Source: Dirofilaria immitis (taxonomy: Eukaryota; Nematoda; Chromadorea; Rhabditida; Onchocercidae). Taken from it: DNA of 64,000 bases. This document shows positions 15,601 to 29,520 of this stretch, piece after piece. Below the pieces are notes generated by a model. That model was not told the origin of the DNA. It saw only the letters and a list, made by a program, of their open reading frames with translations, and did no database searches. Where the stretch lies: contig JAKNDB010000066.1 of assembly GCA_024305405.1 (NCBI GenBank), positions 434,001 through 498,000 on the forward strand, in the 5' to 3' direction. The first letter of the stretch is position 1. Each line of letters opens with the position of its first letter. A program made the translations under genes and the position numbers.

Positions 15601-16919
15601 TAAGGAAAAACTTCTGCCTTAATTACGACGAATTAAACAAAAAACCTGAGCTAAATTCAAATGAAGAGAAAATTGTGATAGTGATTATTGGATCATAAAT
15701 ATCAAATTATCCCACACTTAAACTACGAATAAAATGTTTGGGAAAGAATAATGCATGCACCAGTCGTCTCCAAAAAGGATATGAAACTAAGAAACGCATT
15801 GAAAGAATCCGTTCGTGCTTTCATTGTGAAGATTTTATATAGTGCTGGCAGTTGTAACAAATTCAGTAATTGAAAAAAAAATCCACAAGAAATGAATGAG
15901 GAAAAAACAAGAATTTAATCTGTCGAAAAGGAAAAACAAAAAAAAATTAAAAATCGATCAACAGGACCAAAGCAATAAGTCCATTGCTTCGGGAATAAAA
16001 ATGTATTATAACGATGAATTCAAATAGAAAAGCAAGTAAATCGTATTTGGTAATGAATGGTTTATTTTTTAATAACGATAATATCAGTCTAAACAACATC
16101 GTAAAGGAAATGTTACTGAATATCTGGCATTCCATTTAATACACCAAGCAAGCAAAATTTCGAAGAATTTCCAGAAACCATTTTTACTTCCGTCGTTATC
16201 ACTATATGTATGTGAACGCACATGCGTTGCAATGAAATGCAGCAACTCACAAGAACAATATGTATTAAGACTTTCTCAGATTATTATTAGTGGTAGCATC
16301 GGACCAAATAACGACATAACTTAATGTCTGTAAAAATTCAAAGAATCAACAGAAACTAAGTGATAATAACCTAAAGCAATTTTTTTCTAAAAGATGGATA
16401 ATGAAATAATGTAAATGTCTTGATTTGTGATGATCAAATTCTAATCTTAAGATTATATGAACTGTCTTAAATCCTATAAACATTTCTTAAATGTCAATTT
16501 TGTAGTTAAGTGAAATGCTGGATCTGATTCTCGAGATCATAAAGTATCGTAAAATTTAAAAATAAAAATAAAAAAAATTTTTACTATGAAAAAAGCATTG
16601 TGTTATCTGTTAATGAGTATCCTTTTGCTCCAGTCGTTTACTCGGGATTATTAATGTTCAGTATCTACAAATATCGGATAATTCTCTTCTTTTAAAAAGT
16701 ATTTATTTATTCATTGTATTTCAACGTGCTATCGATATTTTTGCATAATTTTTTATGTTGTAATAGTCGCGAATAAACTTTTATCATTGTACAACAAGTC
16801 TTTGTCCACAATTTCTACTACTTCAGAAAGAAAATCCTTTCACAACAGACACATTTGGCAGTAAAAGATGTCTGATAAAACTTGAAACACGCAATATTTA
16901 ATTCATTACCAAAAGTTCC

Positions 16920-19900
16920 AAGTGCCATATTCATTTACTTCAAGTGTCATAAAATTCAATTCAGTTAGCACCAATAAATAATATATAAGCAATAAATTTT
17001 CTTGTTTAAACTCAAATACTTTCATCGGATGATGATTGAAAGAGATTAAAACTAAAATAGAAAGGTAGACAAACCAATTTACCTCCTATGGCACAACAGC
17101 AAATCCATCTCTTTTTATTACAATCAGATAATTTTTGCATTTAATGTTATTTCAGCTTATTGAATTCTATCTTCAGATTGAAATAATCTTCCTTTTAACA
17201 AACTATGCTTCAAAATTTTTCAAGTTATTTTTCACTTTTTTCAAATATAATTGAAATCTTAGAGTAATAGTGACAAATTCGAGGATTAATGTGGTGAAAA
17301 GATTTAATTACTTTTTTAACTTTGAAACTGGGTAAAAATTCAGTTAATGTGCAAAGAAATTTATAATAAAATTAAATATTAATTAATTACTTATATCAGC
17401 TTACTACATGTGTTCAATAAATTTTCACTAGCAATCAAAATTATAAAAGAAATGATTTATTGAATTAATTAATTTTTAAGATTGCATCTTTTACATACGA
17501 TTAACAGTGAAGAAAATATCAGATCGAACAGTTATCAGCTAACATTTATTGATTAAGATAATCACTGCAAGCATGAAGCTATAATGTATATTTACAACAT
17601 GCAAAAATGTAACTTTTGAGGACGACTTCTAATTTTTTAATTATTAGAAGGAAATTTTTGATAATTGGAAAATATCAGCAAAGTATTTACATGCTGCGCA
17701 ATACTAATGGATAGGCGAGATTATGAATCATCTCCATTTCATTTATTTAGGAATATGAAATTGGGTGAAGAAATATTAATTCGTTCCATGTTTGGTATCC
17801 AAATTAGTTATTACAACAATTTGGTAATAAATGAAGTTATTCATTAAATAATTATTACAACATGATTTCAATAGAATTATTACAATTGAAAAAAAATATG
17901 ACACTATTTTGGGTACCAAATGTGAAACAAACAATTTATGCAATTAATTAATGGTTTATTTCGAATTAGCCGAAGAAGAAAAGATCATTTTAGTAGTAGA
18001 TATTTTTCAAAAGTAATAAATATTTCGCAAAATCAAATACTGTTTGTGCCATAAAATCATTCTGAAGTTTAACATTTATGTGTGAATCATATTTCATTTC
18101 AAATTTTGCTTTAATGATTGGTTTAATAATTTTAGCAATTTTTTCTGCGAAGCTTTCCCAATTGATCCAAAATAGATTGCAAATCGTTTAATAATTATTT
18201 CTATTCAACTTAATTTAATTAGCTTGCTTTCATGCTATTATTTTTGCTTCACCATTTTTATAATCATATTATAGATAGGAGTTAATTGGCAATTTTCATG
18301 CTTAGGCTATATAACTCTCGCTATAATCATAGTCAATACTACACTGAATTTCATGATAATTATTATATTAGATCTTTTTTGACTGATTAAAGAACTGTTG
18401 TATTTAAAAATGGAATTTATTAACTAAATTTTTAAATACTGTTTAAGATAAAATTATCTGACTGGATTCTCGGGAACTAATAAGTAATAAAATTAAGCAA
18501 TAAAGATTTTTTCGTCTTTTATTGATTAATGAATTTATTCCATATTTGTTCATTTGAAAAGCTATTGGGATTGCTTAGTATTTCTAATTAAATTTATAAT
18601 CATTAACTTATTCATTTTTTATTTCAATTTAAAAATATATTTAAATTTGTCAATGCAATGATTTATTTATTTTTATCTAAAAAAATAATTACACAGATTA
18701 AACATATAAGGTAATCGAAATAACTATCTGATAACAAAACAATGGCCTAATGAAAGTGATGTTGAAAAATCAAAAGTATTTCATACATTATATTCCTGAT
18801 TACTTAAGCATCCTTGCAGTTATTTATATTATACGAAATAAAAAAATTTTTTTGATCGAAATCATAAAAGTCATATATTGCAAACATAGCATGATATTAG
18901 CTTTATTATTTTCATATTATTTGTGTCACTGTTATTTGCCTCACAATATATTTATCTTTTTCTTATTTGCTGATCTTTTTTCTTGAAAGATATTTTGGAG
19001 CTTAAATTATAATTTTTTCGAAGGTACAAAAATCGTTCATACTACGCTTGTAATGTAATATATGACTTTTACGATTTTAATTAAAAACAAAATTTTTTTG
19101 ATAAATAATCATTGCATTATTTGTCAGAGATCATTTGCATCCTTTAATATTCAACTTATTTTTTCGATTTCGGTTATTTTATATTATTGCTTTATTAAAC
19201 ATTTTTCATATAGAAGAAAAATTGACGAGAATTTTTTCAAGAATTCTTTCAATTTTCTTATTTTTATTTGAATAAAAGTCTGCTATTTTAAAAATATCCC
19301 AAAATGTATTGCTGAAAAGATATTTAATATCATTTAAATTATAAAAAGTTTTTTTGTCGAATTGTGAATCTTTTGCTTAATATATTTAAATTTATGAATA
19401 TATCGAGAAATTTCATAATATTATAGTTCGAAGTGGAATAATATTGAAGCAGAGATGCATTTAGTAAATCGAATTATTTCTTCAGTGAAAATATTTAGCA
19501 CCGATCGATATTGAATATTTGCATTTCTCATTTGTTTATTTATCAATCTTAAATATATATCTGTGATTTTGATATTAACGGATTAAATTAGCGTTAAATA
19601 ATTTTCCGAATAGTTTGGTAAATCTTTGATACAAGAAAGGCATATAATGCTTTGTAATAGATTTATTACTTGAATTTATTGTTTGAATTTCGGATTAGTC
19701 ATTTTACATTTTTACGTTTTAATCTTTCGATTCCATCCTATTTAAATTTATTCTTTATATGATTTTAAAATATTTTAAAAATTAACTTAAATAATGATTT
19801 CGACCATTCCGGTATTTCTTGATTTCGATTTTATCTGATATCCATCATATAGTTTCTGTCATTAATAAGAGACTTTCAAAATGCTATCCATCATTTTGTA

Positions 19901-22190
19901 ACAGAGAAAACAGTTGTTCAATTCTCGTCTTTGTTAAACTTCATCTTTAGAATTTTAAAATATATTAAATGATTTTAAGAAAAAGAAAATTTGTGAAGAA
20001 TGGTTTATTTAAATATGTTATATATATATGTGTAGAATTAAATGCATGTATATAGAAGTGATTGATTACATTTTGTATTTTTAAACTTTTTCATTTGTCA
20101 TGTCTTATTATTAAAATTTAAAAATAAATATATGTAATGTGATGAAATAAAGTAATTTTCTTAAACTAAATTATAAAAAAATCAAAAATATAAAAGAGAA
20201 AAATCATCAATTAAAAGTTAAAAGAAAAATATGTATATATAAACATTCTGTTAAGATTAATCATATTTTTATTTTTTCAAATTTTTGTTATTGATGATTT
20301 TCCTTTCATGAAATGGTATTTATATACGTTTATTTGAAATTTAAATTGATGATTTTCTCGTTGAATTAGCTTAATTTAAAAGATATAAATAAACGATATA
20401 AATAATAAAATAATAAAAAATATTGCTAATATAATAAATATTTAAAAATAGAAAAAAATATCCATAATCAGTAAAGTTATTTAATAAATAATTAAACTAA
20501 CGAATACATTGCTATTATTTGAATTGAATATTAGTAATATTATTTAAGTAAAATGCATATAATAATATTTAAGTATTGCTTAAATATTAGGAATTAATGC
20601 AAAAGACAAATAGAACATTAAGCATGAATTAATATAATATATAATAAACGAAGAGATTCATGAAGAATATTTTATTCCAATCTTATTTATTTCATTTATT
20701 CAATTTTTAATCTAAAACTCTCTTGGGACTATTTAGCATAAATTTATAACTACTCTTATAGCTAATTATAAATGCATTAAAAATATTATTGAATTAATTA
20801 AATTATATTATAATTTAAATGAAATAATATTTGAATATATCAATAATATGCTATGTGCAATTTTTAAATTTAACAAATTGTTATAATATTTTATCGATAA
20901 GTTATTTTTATGCTTTTTGGAAATACAAATATGCCAATTTTCTCGTTTCAATGATCAATGATATAAAATTTTAAAGAAGTACCCTTTTAAAATGATCAAA
21001 TGTTATTCTTTCGCCATTTCTTTACTTACTTTTTATTGCACTAACTAATCTATCCCTAAAGTATCATTCATTCATTTATATCTTTGAAAGTTTTATAATC
21101 ATAACCATTTCTCTTTTACATTTATAATTGTCAACTTTGTGCAAAATTTTGCTTAAAAAAATTCCATAGTTTAAAGTTTTTTTATTCGTTAAATTTAGAA
21201 AAGATGAATTTTTTTGCTCATTTTTCAAATATGTGAAATTAAATTGATTAAAAGTCTCAATGAAATTTCATCGAAATTGATCTCAATATTATATATTTAA
21301 AATAAACGAAATCAAACTTAAGTAAAGGAAATTTTAATATTTTGATTAAATAAACTAATGCTTAAATTGATAATAATTGATAATGTTATTCTTTGATTAA
21401 TAATTAATTGTTAATTGCATTTTATGATCAATAAGTTAAACTCGAACTTTTTAAATATTAATATTTGATTAAATTAATTTCAAATTAAAATGATTTTTAT
21501 TGTGCTAATATATATAAGTTCGAACTAAAAGAATGTTAAAAGAACTGATATTTCTTGTTTATTTAGTTAATTTATCAATCAAACTATTTGGTTTTTTTTT
21601 AATTTATCATTTATCTGTTGATTTATCATATTTATTAAACTCCTTAGAAACCAAGCAAATAATTATCTCATTTATATACAATGCAAATAATTGTTCCAAT
21701 ACTTTTTTTTATTTCATTAATAAATTCAATTCATTTTCTTTTAAACATTCATAGCTTATTTTTTTCCCTGTGCATTGTACTTATTTGTAAATATGATGGT
21801 ATTTGTTATTATATTTGTTTATAATAACAATAATCATTTGTGGCATTTTTAAACTAAGCAAATAAATGATTTAAACTATATTTTAATCATCCATATTAAA
21901 GCATTCAGATGTTTGATCATTGTAGAATTTTGGGCTTGATCTTGATTTATTATAAGTTATGATTTAAAGATTTTGAATGAATCAATTGATATATAAGTTA
22001 TGATTTATTCATTTATTTGTTAACAAATGAGATGAATGAAATGGTGCTGCAACGGAAACTTTTTATTTCTTCCATTTTCTCCAAAGAAATACATCTGTTG
22101 GTAAATGTGCTTTGTTGGATAATGTCGGGATTACTTTTGTTCTTATCAAAGTAACTCGATCATATGGAATAAATAGAATCGATCTTTTAT
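16920..22190. other. gene-poor AT-rich region
   Basis: Only short, low-complexity open frames rich in Phe, Ile, Leu and Asn occur here (for example 18750-18986 and 19062-19271). None has plausible splice partners or a recognisable motif. Nothing else is supported. Confidence 0.6.
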
Positions 22191-23156
22191 TCCATTCTCT
22201 TTCTCTCTTTCTCTTTCTCTTTCTCTCTGTCTCTCTCTCTTTCTGTAGGACTGAATAATTCGGGTAATCTCGTTAAAATGAAATTATCTTATTAGTAACA
22301 TTGATTTATGAACCTTTCGTTAATTTATTCGTAATGGATTATTAAAGTAATTTTAGCATTTTAAATAAGTTAACCGATTAGCTGGCAGATTATTATCACT
22401 CTTATTGATCAATCGACTGATAGATTTTTTTCTCGTCACCTCTATCATTACTATAATTCGATATACATAAATATATGTATACATGGATGGATTATAAGAT
22501 TAAAAATTGTAATTGAAAAAAATATATTATTTTGTTTTATTTTGTCATTATTAAATATCAACGAAAAAAAAATAATTTTTTAATTTAATTTTAAATTGAA
22601 AAAATTTCAATTAGATGGATGGAATTTCTGATTTGAATCAAAAATAGAAATTGTAAGAAAACGAAATAAGAATGTTTGGTATCAAAAAGAATTTGCCAAT
22701 AAGTTTTAAATAGTTTAAAAGGAAAAGTCTAACATTATAAATTTAAAGGTTAATTAAAAATTTCATTCGGAATAATTCAAAAGAGAAATTCCAATTTTAA
22801 ATTTCGAATTAATTAAAATATTTATTGTAAATAATTTCTTTACTATTCGATTCCGCACGGCAGATATAGCTCTATGAAATTGTTAACTGAAATTTTGATT
22901 TTAGCCATCAAATCATTTTATTTTATGATTACAGAAAGATGAAAAAATAACGAGAGAGAGACTGAGAAAGTGAGAGAAAGAAAGAAAGAAGAAGGGAAAA
23001 ACAATGAAAATTCACTCAATTTATTTTTAAAATAAAAACTCTACAAAAAGTTTCTGCAAATTTTCCTCCTTACAAAATTAGTATATATCTGAAAACTAAC
23101 TATCATATCATTTTTATAAAAAAAAAAAATTATCAAACTAAAAAAGGGAAACTATT

Positions 23157-23348
23157 CAAACTAATTTAAATTCCTATTGATCTATCATCCGTTTTCACTG
23201 ACTTATTTTTAGCTTCTTTTGATTAGCTCCTGTTGATCTATCTATTGATATTCAAACTAATCGAAATTTCTATTGATCTATCATCTACTTTCATTGATCT
23301 ATTTTTAGCTCCTATTGATTAACTCCTATTGATCTATCTATTTGAATT
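23157..23348. repeat. 96-bp tandem duplication
   Basis: Two adjacent diverged copies (23157-23252 and 23253-23348), each starting CAAACTAAT and carrying several CTATTGATCTATC words, so the 96-bp unit is itself built from shorter repeats. Confidence 0.88.
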
Positions 23349-23701
23349 ATTCCTATTTGTAAAATAATTATTTCGAAATATTTATTCAATATAATAATAA
23401 ATCGAATAAATATAAGTATAAATTTGAAGAAAAAAATATATAATTTAGAAAACATTTCTTTATTTTCTTCCAAATTTTTATTTGATACAAAGAAAGAAAA
23501 GAAAAGAATTTGAAAAAAGAAAATTTTTAGTTAAAATGAAAAGGAATAAAATATAGTCATTTCCTTCCCTTTCCTTTCCTTTCTTTTCCTCAAATACTAA
23601 CTAACCAAGCATTTTTTTTTTTCATCTTTTACTTTAGCAATGAAAGAAAAAAGAACGAAAAAGTACGAAAGTTTGCTTTATTGATGATTTAAAAGAAAAT
23701 G

Positions 23702-23770
23702 GATAGATAGATAGATAGATAGGAAAGAGAAGTATATCTATCTATCTATATATCGTTATATCTATCTATC
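23702..23770. repeat. (GATA)n followed by (TATC)n, inverted
   Basis: About five GATA units at 23702-23722 are followed, after a short purine spacer, by TATC units from about 23735 to 23770. The two arms are complementary and could form a hairpin or cruciform. Confidence 0.85.
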
Positions 23771-24594
23771 AATATCAAACTGATGAAACAACTGTTGTAG
23801 TTTATATGTGTGTGTATGTATATGTAGTGTGTGTGTGTGTGTGTGTATGTGTGTATGTATGTATGTGTGTGTGTGTATATGTGTTTGTGCCTGTCTTCGA
23901 TAATATAAATTTTTGTATTACTAGTTCGATCTATCTAAATTTTATCGAAATATTCCAATCGATTTATTGATTTATCCAAACACATGAAAAGATATTATTT
24001 AGTCTAAACTTATTCCCATTAATTCATCTAATCTTTTCCATTCTATCTAAATTCAAATAAATATTTTAATCTATTCTTATCGATCTATCATCGATTCATC
24101 GAATTTTTTCAACTTTATTTAAATTCATTTGAAAGAAAAATACTAAAATACTTAATCTAATATTATTGATTTGTTTAATTCCATCTTAAACTTTATGGGG
24201 AAAAAGAAACATTTTTTATCCCACCTAAATTCATGAAAAACTATTAAAATTAAATTTATTATCATCGATCTAACAAAATTCTCTTGATTCTATGGAAATT
24301 AATAAGGAATTACTTATTCTATTCTAAATTTATTCTATTTAATTTGTTCTATTTTTATTTGAATTCATTTATATTAAGAATATTTTAATTAATTAATTAC
24401 TTTATTTAAAAAGAAAACTTTCTTTAATTGCTTGAAAAATATTTCTCATTTAAACAGCAATTGCTAAATAATATTGTTATTATTGATATATAATAATGTA
24501 ATATATTAAAATTTCCAAAATTTAAAAAATAAAAGCAGATTGTTTGGCTTTTTATAAAATTCAAAATTTTTAAGTAAGACTCTTGAATAAAAAA

Positions 24595-24634
<40 letters not shown>

Positions 24635-24824
24635 GAAAGAAATTTGAAAAGTTTTCATATATTTCAATATTTAATCAATTCATACTATTTATTTTCTATT
24701 TTTGTCTAATACTGAATTTATCATTTGAAATATATTTTATAAATAAATACAAAACATGCTGGAATGTTTACATTTATAGCTTCCAACTATTATTATTAAA
24801 CTTTCATACATATATTTGTAAAAT

Positions 24825-24865
<41 letters not shown>

Positions 24866-24885
24866 CATATATATATATGTATGTA

Positions 24886-25240
24886 TGTATAGGCGGATTC
24901 TTAAGAAAGTAGATATATACATTTCAACTTGTGATACCTATATTTGTATAGATGAATTCTTCAGCTAGTAGATATATGTTCCTTAATTTAATTTCTAATA
25001 TCTAGTATAGACGGATTCTCAGGTAATAAATATAATGCATTTCAACTTAAGGTATCCATATTTGTATAGACGGAAATATAAGTAGTAGATATGTGTCACT
25101 AAACTTGTAATACCTAGTAATACCTATCTATACATCACATTCATTTACACAAATATATATGTATATATATATTGTTTAAACGAATGCGTGGGTAGTAGAT
25201 ATATTTATGCTTTCTTAACTTGTTATAAATTTTGAAGAAG
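24886..25240. repeat. degenerate ~60-bp minisatellite, about five copies
   Basis: Each unit has a GTATAG[AG][CT]G start, a GGATTCT-like word, a GTAGATATAT block, then CATTTCAACTTG and ATACCTA. Copies start near 24887, 24946, 25010 and 25068, with a further diverged one near 25180. Confidence 0.75.
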
Positions 25241-25317
25241 TTGTTCGAGATCCATCCCTCAACTTGCAGTATTTAATAAAGCTCAATCCAATCAGTGCAC
25301 CTCTCTTCATTTACCAC

Positions 25318-25400
25318 CTTCTCCTCCTCTTCTTCCTTCTCCTCCTCCTCCTCCTCCTCCTCCTTTTCCTCTTCCTTTTCTTTCTTTTCTTCTCCCACTT
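25318..25400. repeat. polypyrimidine (CTC/CTT) tract
   Basis: Almost pure C/T on the + strand, including about eight CTC units in a row. Long mirror-like polypyrimidine tracts can form triplex DNA. The poly-leucine frame across it is not a gene. Confidence 0.9.
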
Positions 25401-27163
25401 TTTCTTCCTAAACTCTTTACTTTCTCATTTCGTAAACAAATATCATTTCTTCATTTCGAAGGTTGCTGAGAAGTGAAATGCTTCGTATTCTGTTAGGATA
25501 GCATAGCTGTTTAACTAATCATTCTACCCTAAATTTTTCTTACCATCACCATTGTCATCATCATCATTATCATCACCATCATTATCATTATTATCATCAT
25601 CATTATCATTATCATCGTCCTCATCATCTGTTCTTGCAAACTTTCAAAATATCGCAGTACCAATTTGCTGTAATAAAACGACATACTAACTCAGAAATTC
25701 ATTTCCACACCACCACTACTTCACTATTCATTCAATTCTCATCCAATCTTGTATCCAGCTATTCAACAATCTACTGTTAATTATCATTTCTTATCAAATT
25801 TATCAGATAAATTAGATAATATTATTATTGAATATACTAGATCTTAAAAATAATCCATTCAAATTTCATTGTATATAAATCTATCATTTATCATCACCAT
25901 CATCATCATCATCATTATCATCATCATCATCATCATCGACATTATCATCGTTTCATTTTAAAAATCTCTCTATTTTCTTATGCTTAATGCTATTGCAAAC
26001 ATTCAAAATTTGTTTATATTGAATTAGCATAGAGGCTGTATCTACTAAATATTGGCTCTTAAATTAGCTATCTTTACGTATTTCTTATTGTTGAATTAGT
26101 AATTTTATTTTCTTCTTTTCTGCTTTCTCCTATAACGAAACTATTAATTTAAAATTATATTTCAAATTAATAAATTCGTATTCAAAAAATGAGAAAATTT
26201 AATTTTTTTTTATCGATTCTATTCAAATACTTTTCATAGCATATTGAACTTTTATTTCAATTTTTTTAAAATTATCTTTTATTCGTTATTATATCTATAA
26301 ACGTATCGAAAAATGAATTTAAAATCTAGAATTTAAATTTAGGCCTTTTCAGGATAGCACCACTTATTTGAAAATTTTAAAAGCTGCTATATAATATTAT
26401 CGACAATTGTTCAATGCTAAAACCACTCATATCCAATTTTACTTTCGAAAATTGGCTCTCGTGAAAATAAGATTTGCTATACAGAAATATGTTATCGAAT
26501 TTTCAAGTAGTTCAGGCCTAAATCTTGTTAGGATTATAAAGACCTTAAATCTATTTAAAGTCTTTATAATTTCTTAAACCTATTTCATCTTTATACTACA
26601 GTTTAAAATTTCGAAATTATGTTTAGCAAGCAGATGGCACAAATTTTTTAAAACTTATTTGTCAAAAGTTTTAAATCATCAACAAAAAGCTTTACAACAT
26701 TTTTGCCAAAATATTATTGCTTTAATGATTGGTCTATGAATTAGAAAACATAAACAACTATATATCAATGATAATGATAGTTAGCAATTCTATCAGTGAT
26801 AATGATAACGAACTATAATTAATTCAATTTATTATTATAAAAATAGTAATAATTATAGCTATAAATCATGTTCATCAATTAGGATACAAGATAATTTTAC
26901 CATTATATTTGTATATATATTTTACATATAATTGTTATACTAATTTTAATTATTATATAATAACGTATAGAATAACAATAAATTTCTTTGAATGTATTAT
27001 AGGAATAATATAGAATAATATTTTTAATATTACTTGAATGTTAATTAATTGATTAAATAGAAAAGATTAATAGATAATTTTTATCAATTTCTATACTTAT
27101 ATTTTGTATAAATATATTATATTCAATTATTATACTAATTTTAATTATTATACAATATTATGC

Positions 27164-27198
<35 letters not shown>

Positions 27199-27955
27199 TC
27201 TTAGAGAAATATAAAATAATTGAAAGAATAAGTTTAGAATAATAATATTTTTATTATTACATAATTATTAAATGATTGAAAAGCAGGGAAAATTGATTAT
27301 AAGAAAAGTTGAAAAGGAATAGAAAATAAAAATGATAAATGGATTGGAATAGTGATTGAATAGATAAATAGATAGATAATGGATTTCATTTGAATAGAAC
27401 GATGAAAAACTTGTCAAACTGCTTCCTTTTATCAATCAAGACGAGATACAATAAAAGCAAATAAAAACAAAATAAGATTCAAACTTTTAGTTATTATCGT
27501 TATTTATTATTGATATTACTATTGTTATTATTATTGATCATTGTTGATTTTACTATTATGTTATCGCTTGTTTGTTTATAATTGATACTACTACTATTAT
27601 TACTACTACTATTATCATTGTTGTATTATTATTATCACTGTTTGTTTGATAATCACCATAAAGGATCTATTTCAATGAAAACCTGATTATCATATATCTA
27701 TCTATTTACCTATGACTAAATCTCCATTCATCTTCTTCTTCTATAACTTCCTCTTCTTCATTTCTCCGTATCATACTATTTATTAACAATTCATTTTCAT
27801 TTTCCTTAATTAAATTATTTAATTTCAATTAAACGTTATATTTTCTATTATTGATTATAAGCATGAATTTTGAATTTTTATTTTTATATATTTATTATTG
27901 TTATTTTATATTTCAAATTATTCAATTAAAATATTAATAAGTAATAATTTTATAT

Positions 27956-27995
27956 AATAATATTGTCAAATAAATAATTATTTGACAATATTATT
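27956..27995. repeat. perfect 18-bp inverted repeat, 4-nt loop
   Basis: AATAATATTGTCAAATAA (27956-27973) is exactly complementary to 27978-27995, with loop ATAA. It is not followed by a T-run typical of a terminator and is not near a gene. Confidence 0.93.
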
Positions 27996-28297
27996 CATTT
28001 CTTTTGCTATTTTATTTATTTCATTTCATTTTATTTCTATTATTGCTTCATTACAAATCAATAATTAATTAATAACAAGTTTTTATCAATTAATGTTGTT
28101 TAAATTAATCAAATATCTTTTCAATAAAATAACTGAAATAGCGTTAGTGTGTTGTTATCATTGCTTCCTTCTATTATTTATTTTTCATAATTGTATTATT
28201 TCGAAATGAAAGACTTCTTTCAATGTTTATTACTTCAATTGAATGAATGATAACCAGTTATATATATACATCTATTTGCTACCTACATCAACAACAA

Positions 28298-28394
28298 TAA
28301 TAGTGATGATGATGATGTTGTTGATGATGATAGTGATGATGATGATAATGATGATGATGATTGTGATGATGATGATGATGATGATTGTGATAAT
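28298..28394. repeat. imperfect (GAT)n tract
   Basis: GATGAT repeats with GTT, AGT and TGT interruptions; a second, weaker stretch lies at about 28570-28640. Confidence 0.9.
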
Positions 28395-29439
28395 GTTGTT
28401 GATGGTAAAAATAAAATGACAAATGATTAGTTAGATTATATAAATAGTATTATAAAAATATGAAGCGTAAACGATTCTTCTTTCATTCCCTTTCTCTTTT
28501 CTTCATCTTTTTATATTTTTGTTTAAATTAATTTCTAAAGAAAAATATAATTTATTAATGACAACAACGATAATAATAATGATGATGATAGCAATGACAA
28601 TTATGATGATGAATAACGATGACAATTACGATGATGATAATTTTGGACGGATTTTATTCATTCAATTATAAAATAAAATTAATCATAATAAATCAATGGA
28701 AAAATTTGAAATTTATAAAATATTAACATTTATCATAAAATGCTATTTATCGTTTAGCTAAATTTAATCAATCATTCCCATTTATTATTTCTATTTCTAT
28801 TGATTTCAAATAGAATTTATTCATTATTAATTAGTAAAAAATATTAATTTGCATATTATTATAATACATAATGAATTAGTGATAAATTTTAAAATTTGTT
28901 ATTTACAAATTTTAACATTTTTGATATATGCTATTATCGATCATTTTGATCAATTTAATCAATCATTCTTATTTACTATTACTTATATGTTTACTTCTTT
29001 TATTAATTTACAATATCATTTAAAAATAAAATTTTATACGAGTAAATGCATATTTATATCCATATTATATCTGCATATTGCTGATTAGATTTAAGATAAA
29101 AATTATCATTAAAGCTAAGAGAAATTTAAAGAAGCGAAATTGAAATAAGATCATTTCATATTTAAAAAAAAAAAGTAATTCCAATCCATTCCTTTTGCCG
29201 TTATCATCAACGCATGCAAACCTATTTGTTAGATTATATTTTGTTATCAGATGAATATGTATTATTTGAAAATTGGAGAATGAAAATGTTAATAAATACT
29301 TTTTTACTTAAAATATTTTTCAATTAAAACGATTATTTTTGATATTTAAAAATTTTTTTAAATTTTAAAATTCATTATACTATCGATAATTTAACTTTTA
29401 GAAATTATTGTAATTTTTAACGAAAAATTAATTTCCATT

Positions 29440-29520
29440 AAATTTGATATCGAGAATGAAATTAACAAATTTGATATCGAGAATGAAATTAACAAATTTG
29501 ATGTCGAGAATGAAATTAGC
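29440..29520. repeat. 27-bp tandem repeat, 3 copies
   Basis: Copies at 29440-29466, 29467-29493 and 29494-29520; the first two are identical and the third differs at two positions. The 27-base period preserves frame and would encode KFDIENEIN three times within an uninterrupted frame of about 46 codons that lacks an early ATG. Confidence 0.95.

Larger units (their letters stand above)
11741..16920. mobile_element. decayed retroelement-like block (LTR-like repeats)
   Basis: This block has fewer A/T runs than its flanks and many short broken frames on both strands. Two pairs of diverged direct repeats are visible: about 11754-11880 with 16405-16520 (shared core GAAATAATGTAAAT...CTTGATTT, then a similar A/T-rich stretch), and about 14400-14450 with 16818-16860 (shared AAAGAAAATCCTTT). 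Just after the second core lies TTGGTGTCAG at 14440, reminiscent of a primer-binding site. A promoter-like GATATATAAGG occurs at 12141. Downstream, 14475-14735 encodes two adjacent lysine/arginine-rich fragments in different frames. No reverse transcriptase, integrase or protease motif could be recognised, so family and boundaries are uncertain. Confidence 0.35.

Noticed and set aside
11741..16920. Possible Wolbachia DNA transferred to the nuclear genome
   Set aside because: The higher complexity suggested it, but no bacterial gene fragment is recognisable and the repeat pairs fit a retroelement better.
24583..24922. Open frames on both strands with Glu-Arg and Thr-His runs
   Set aside because: They are translations of GA and CA dinucleotide repeats without splice context.
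25264..25476. 70-codon poly-leucine frame
   Set aside because: A product of the CTC/CTT polypyrimidine tract.
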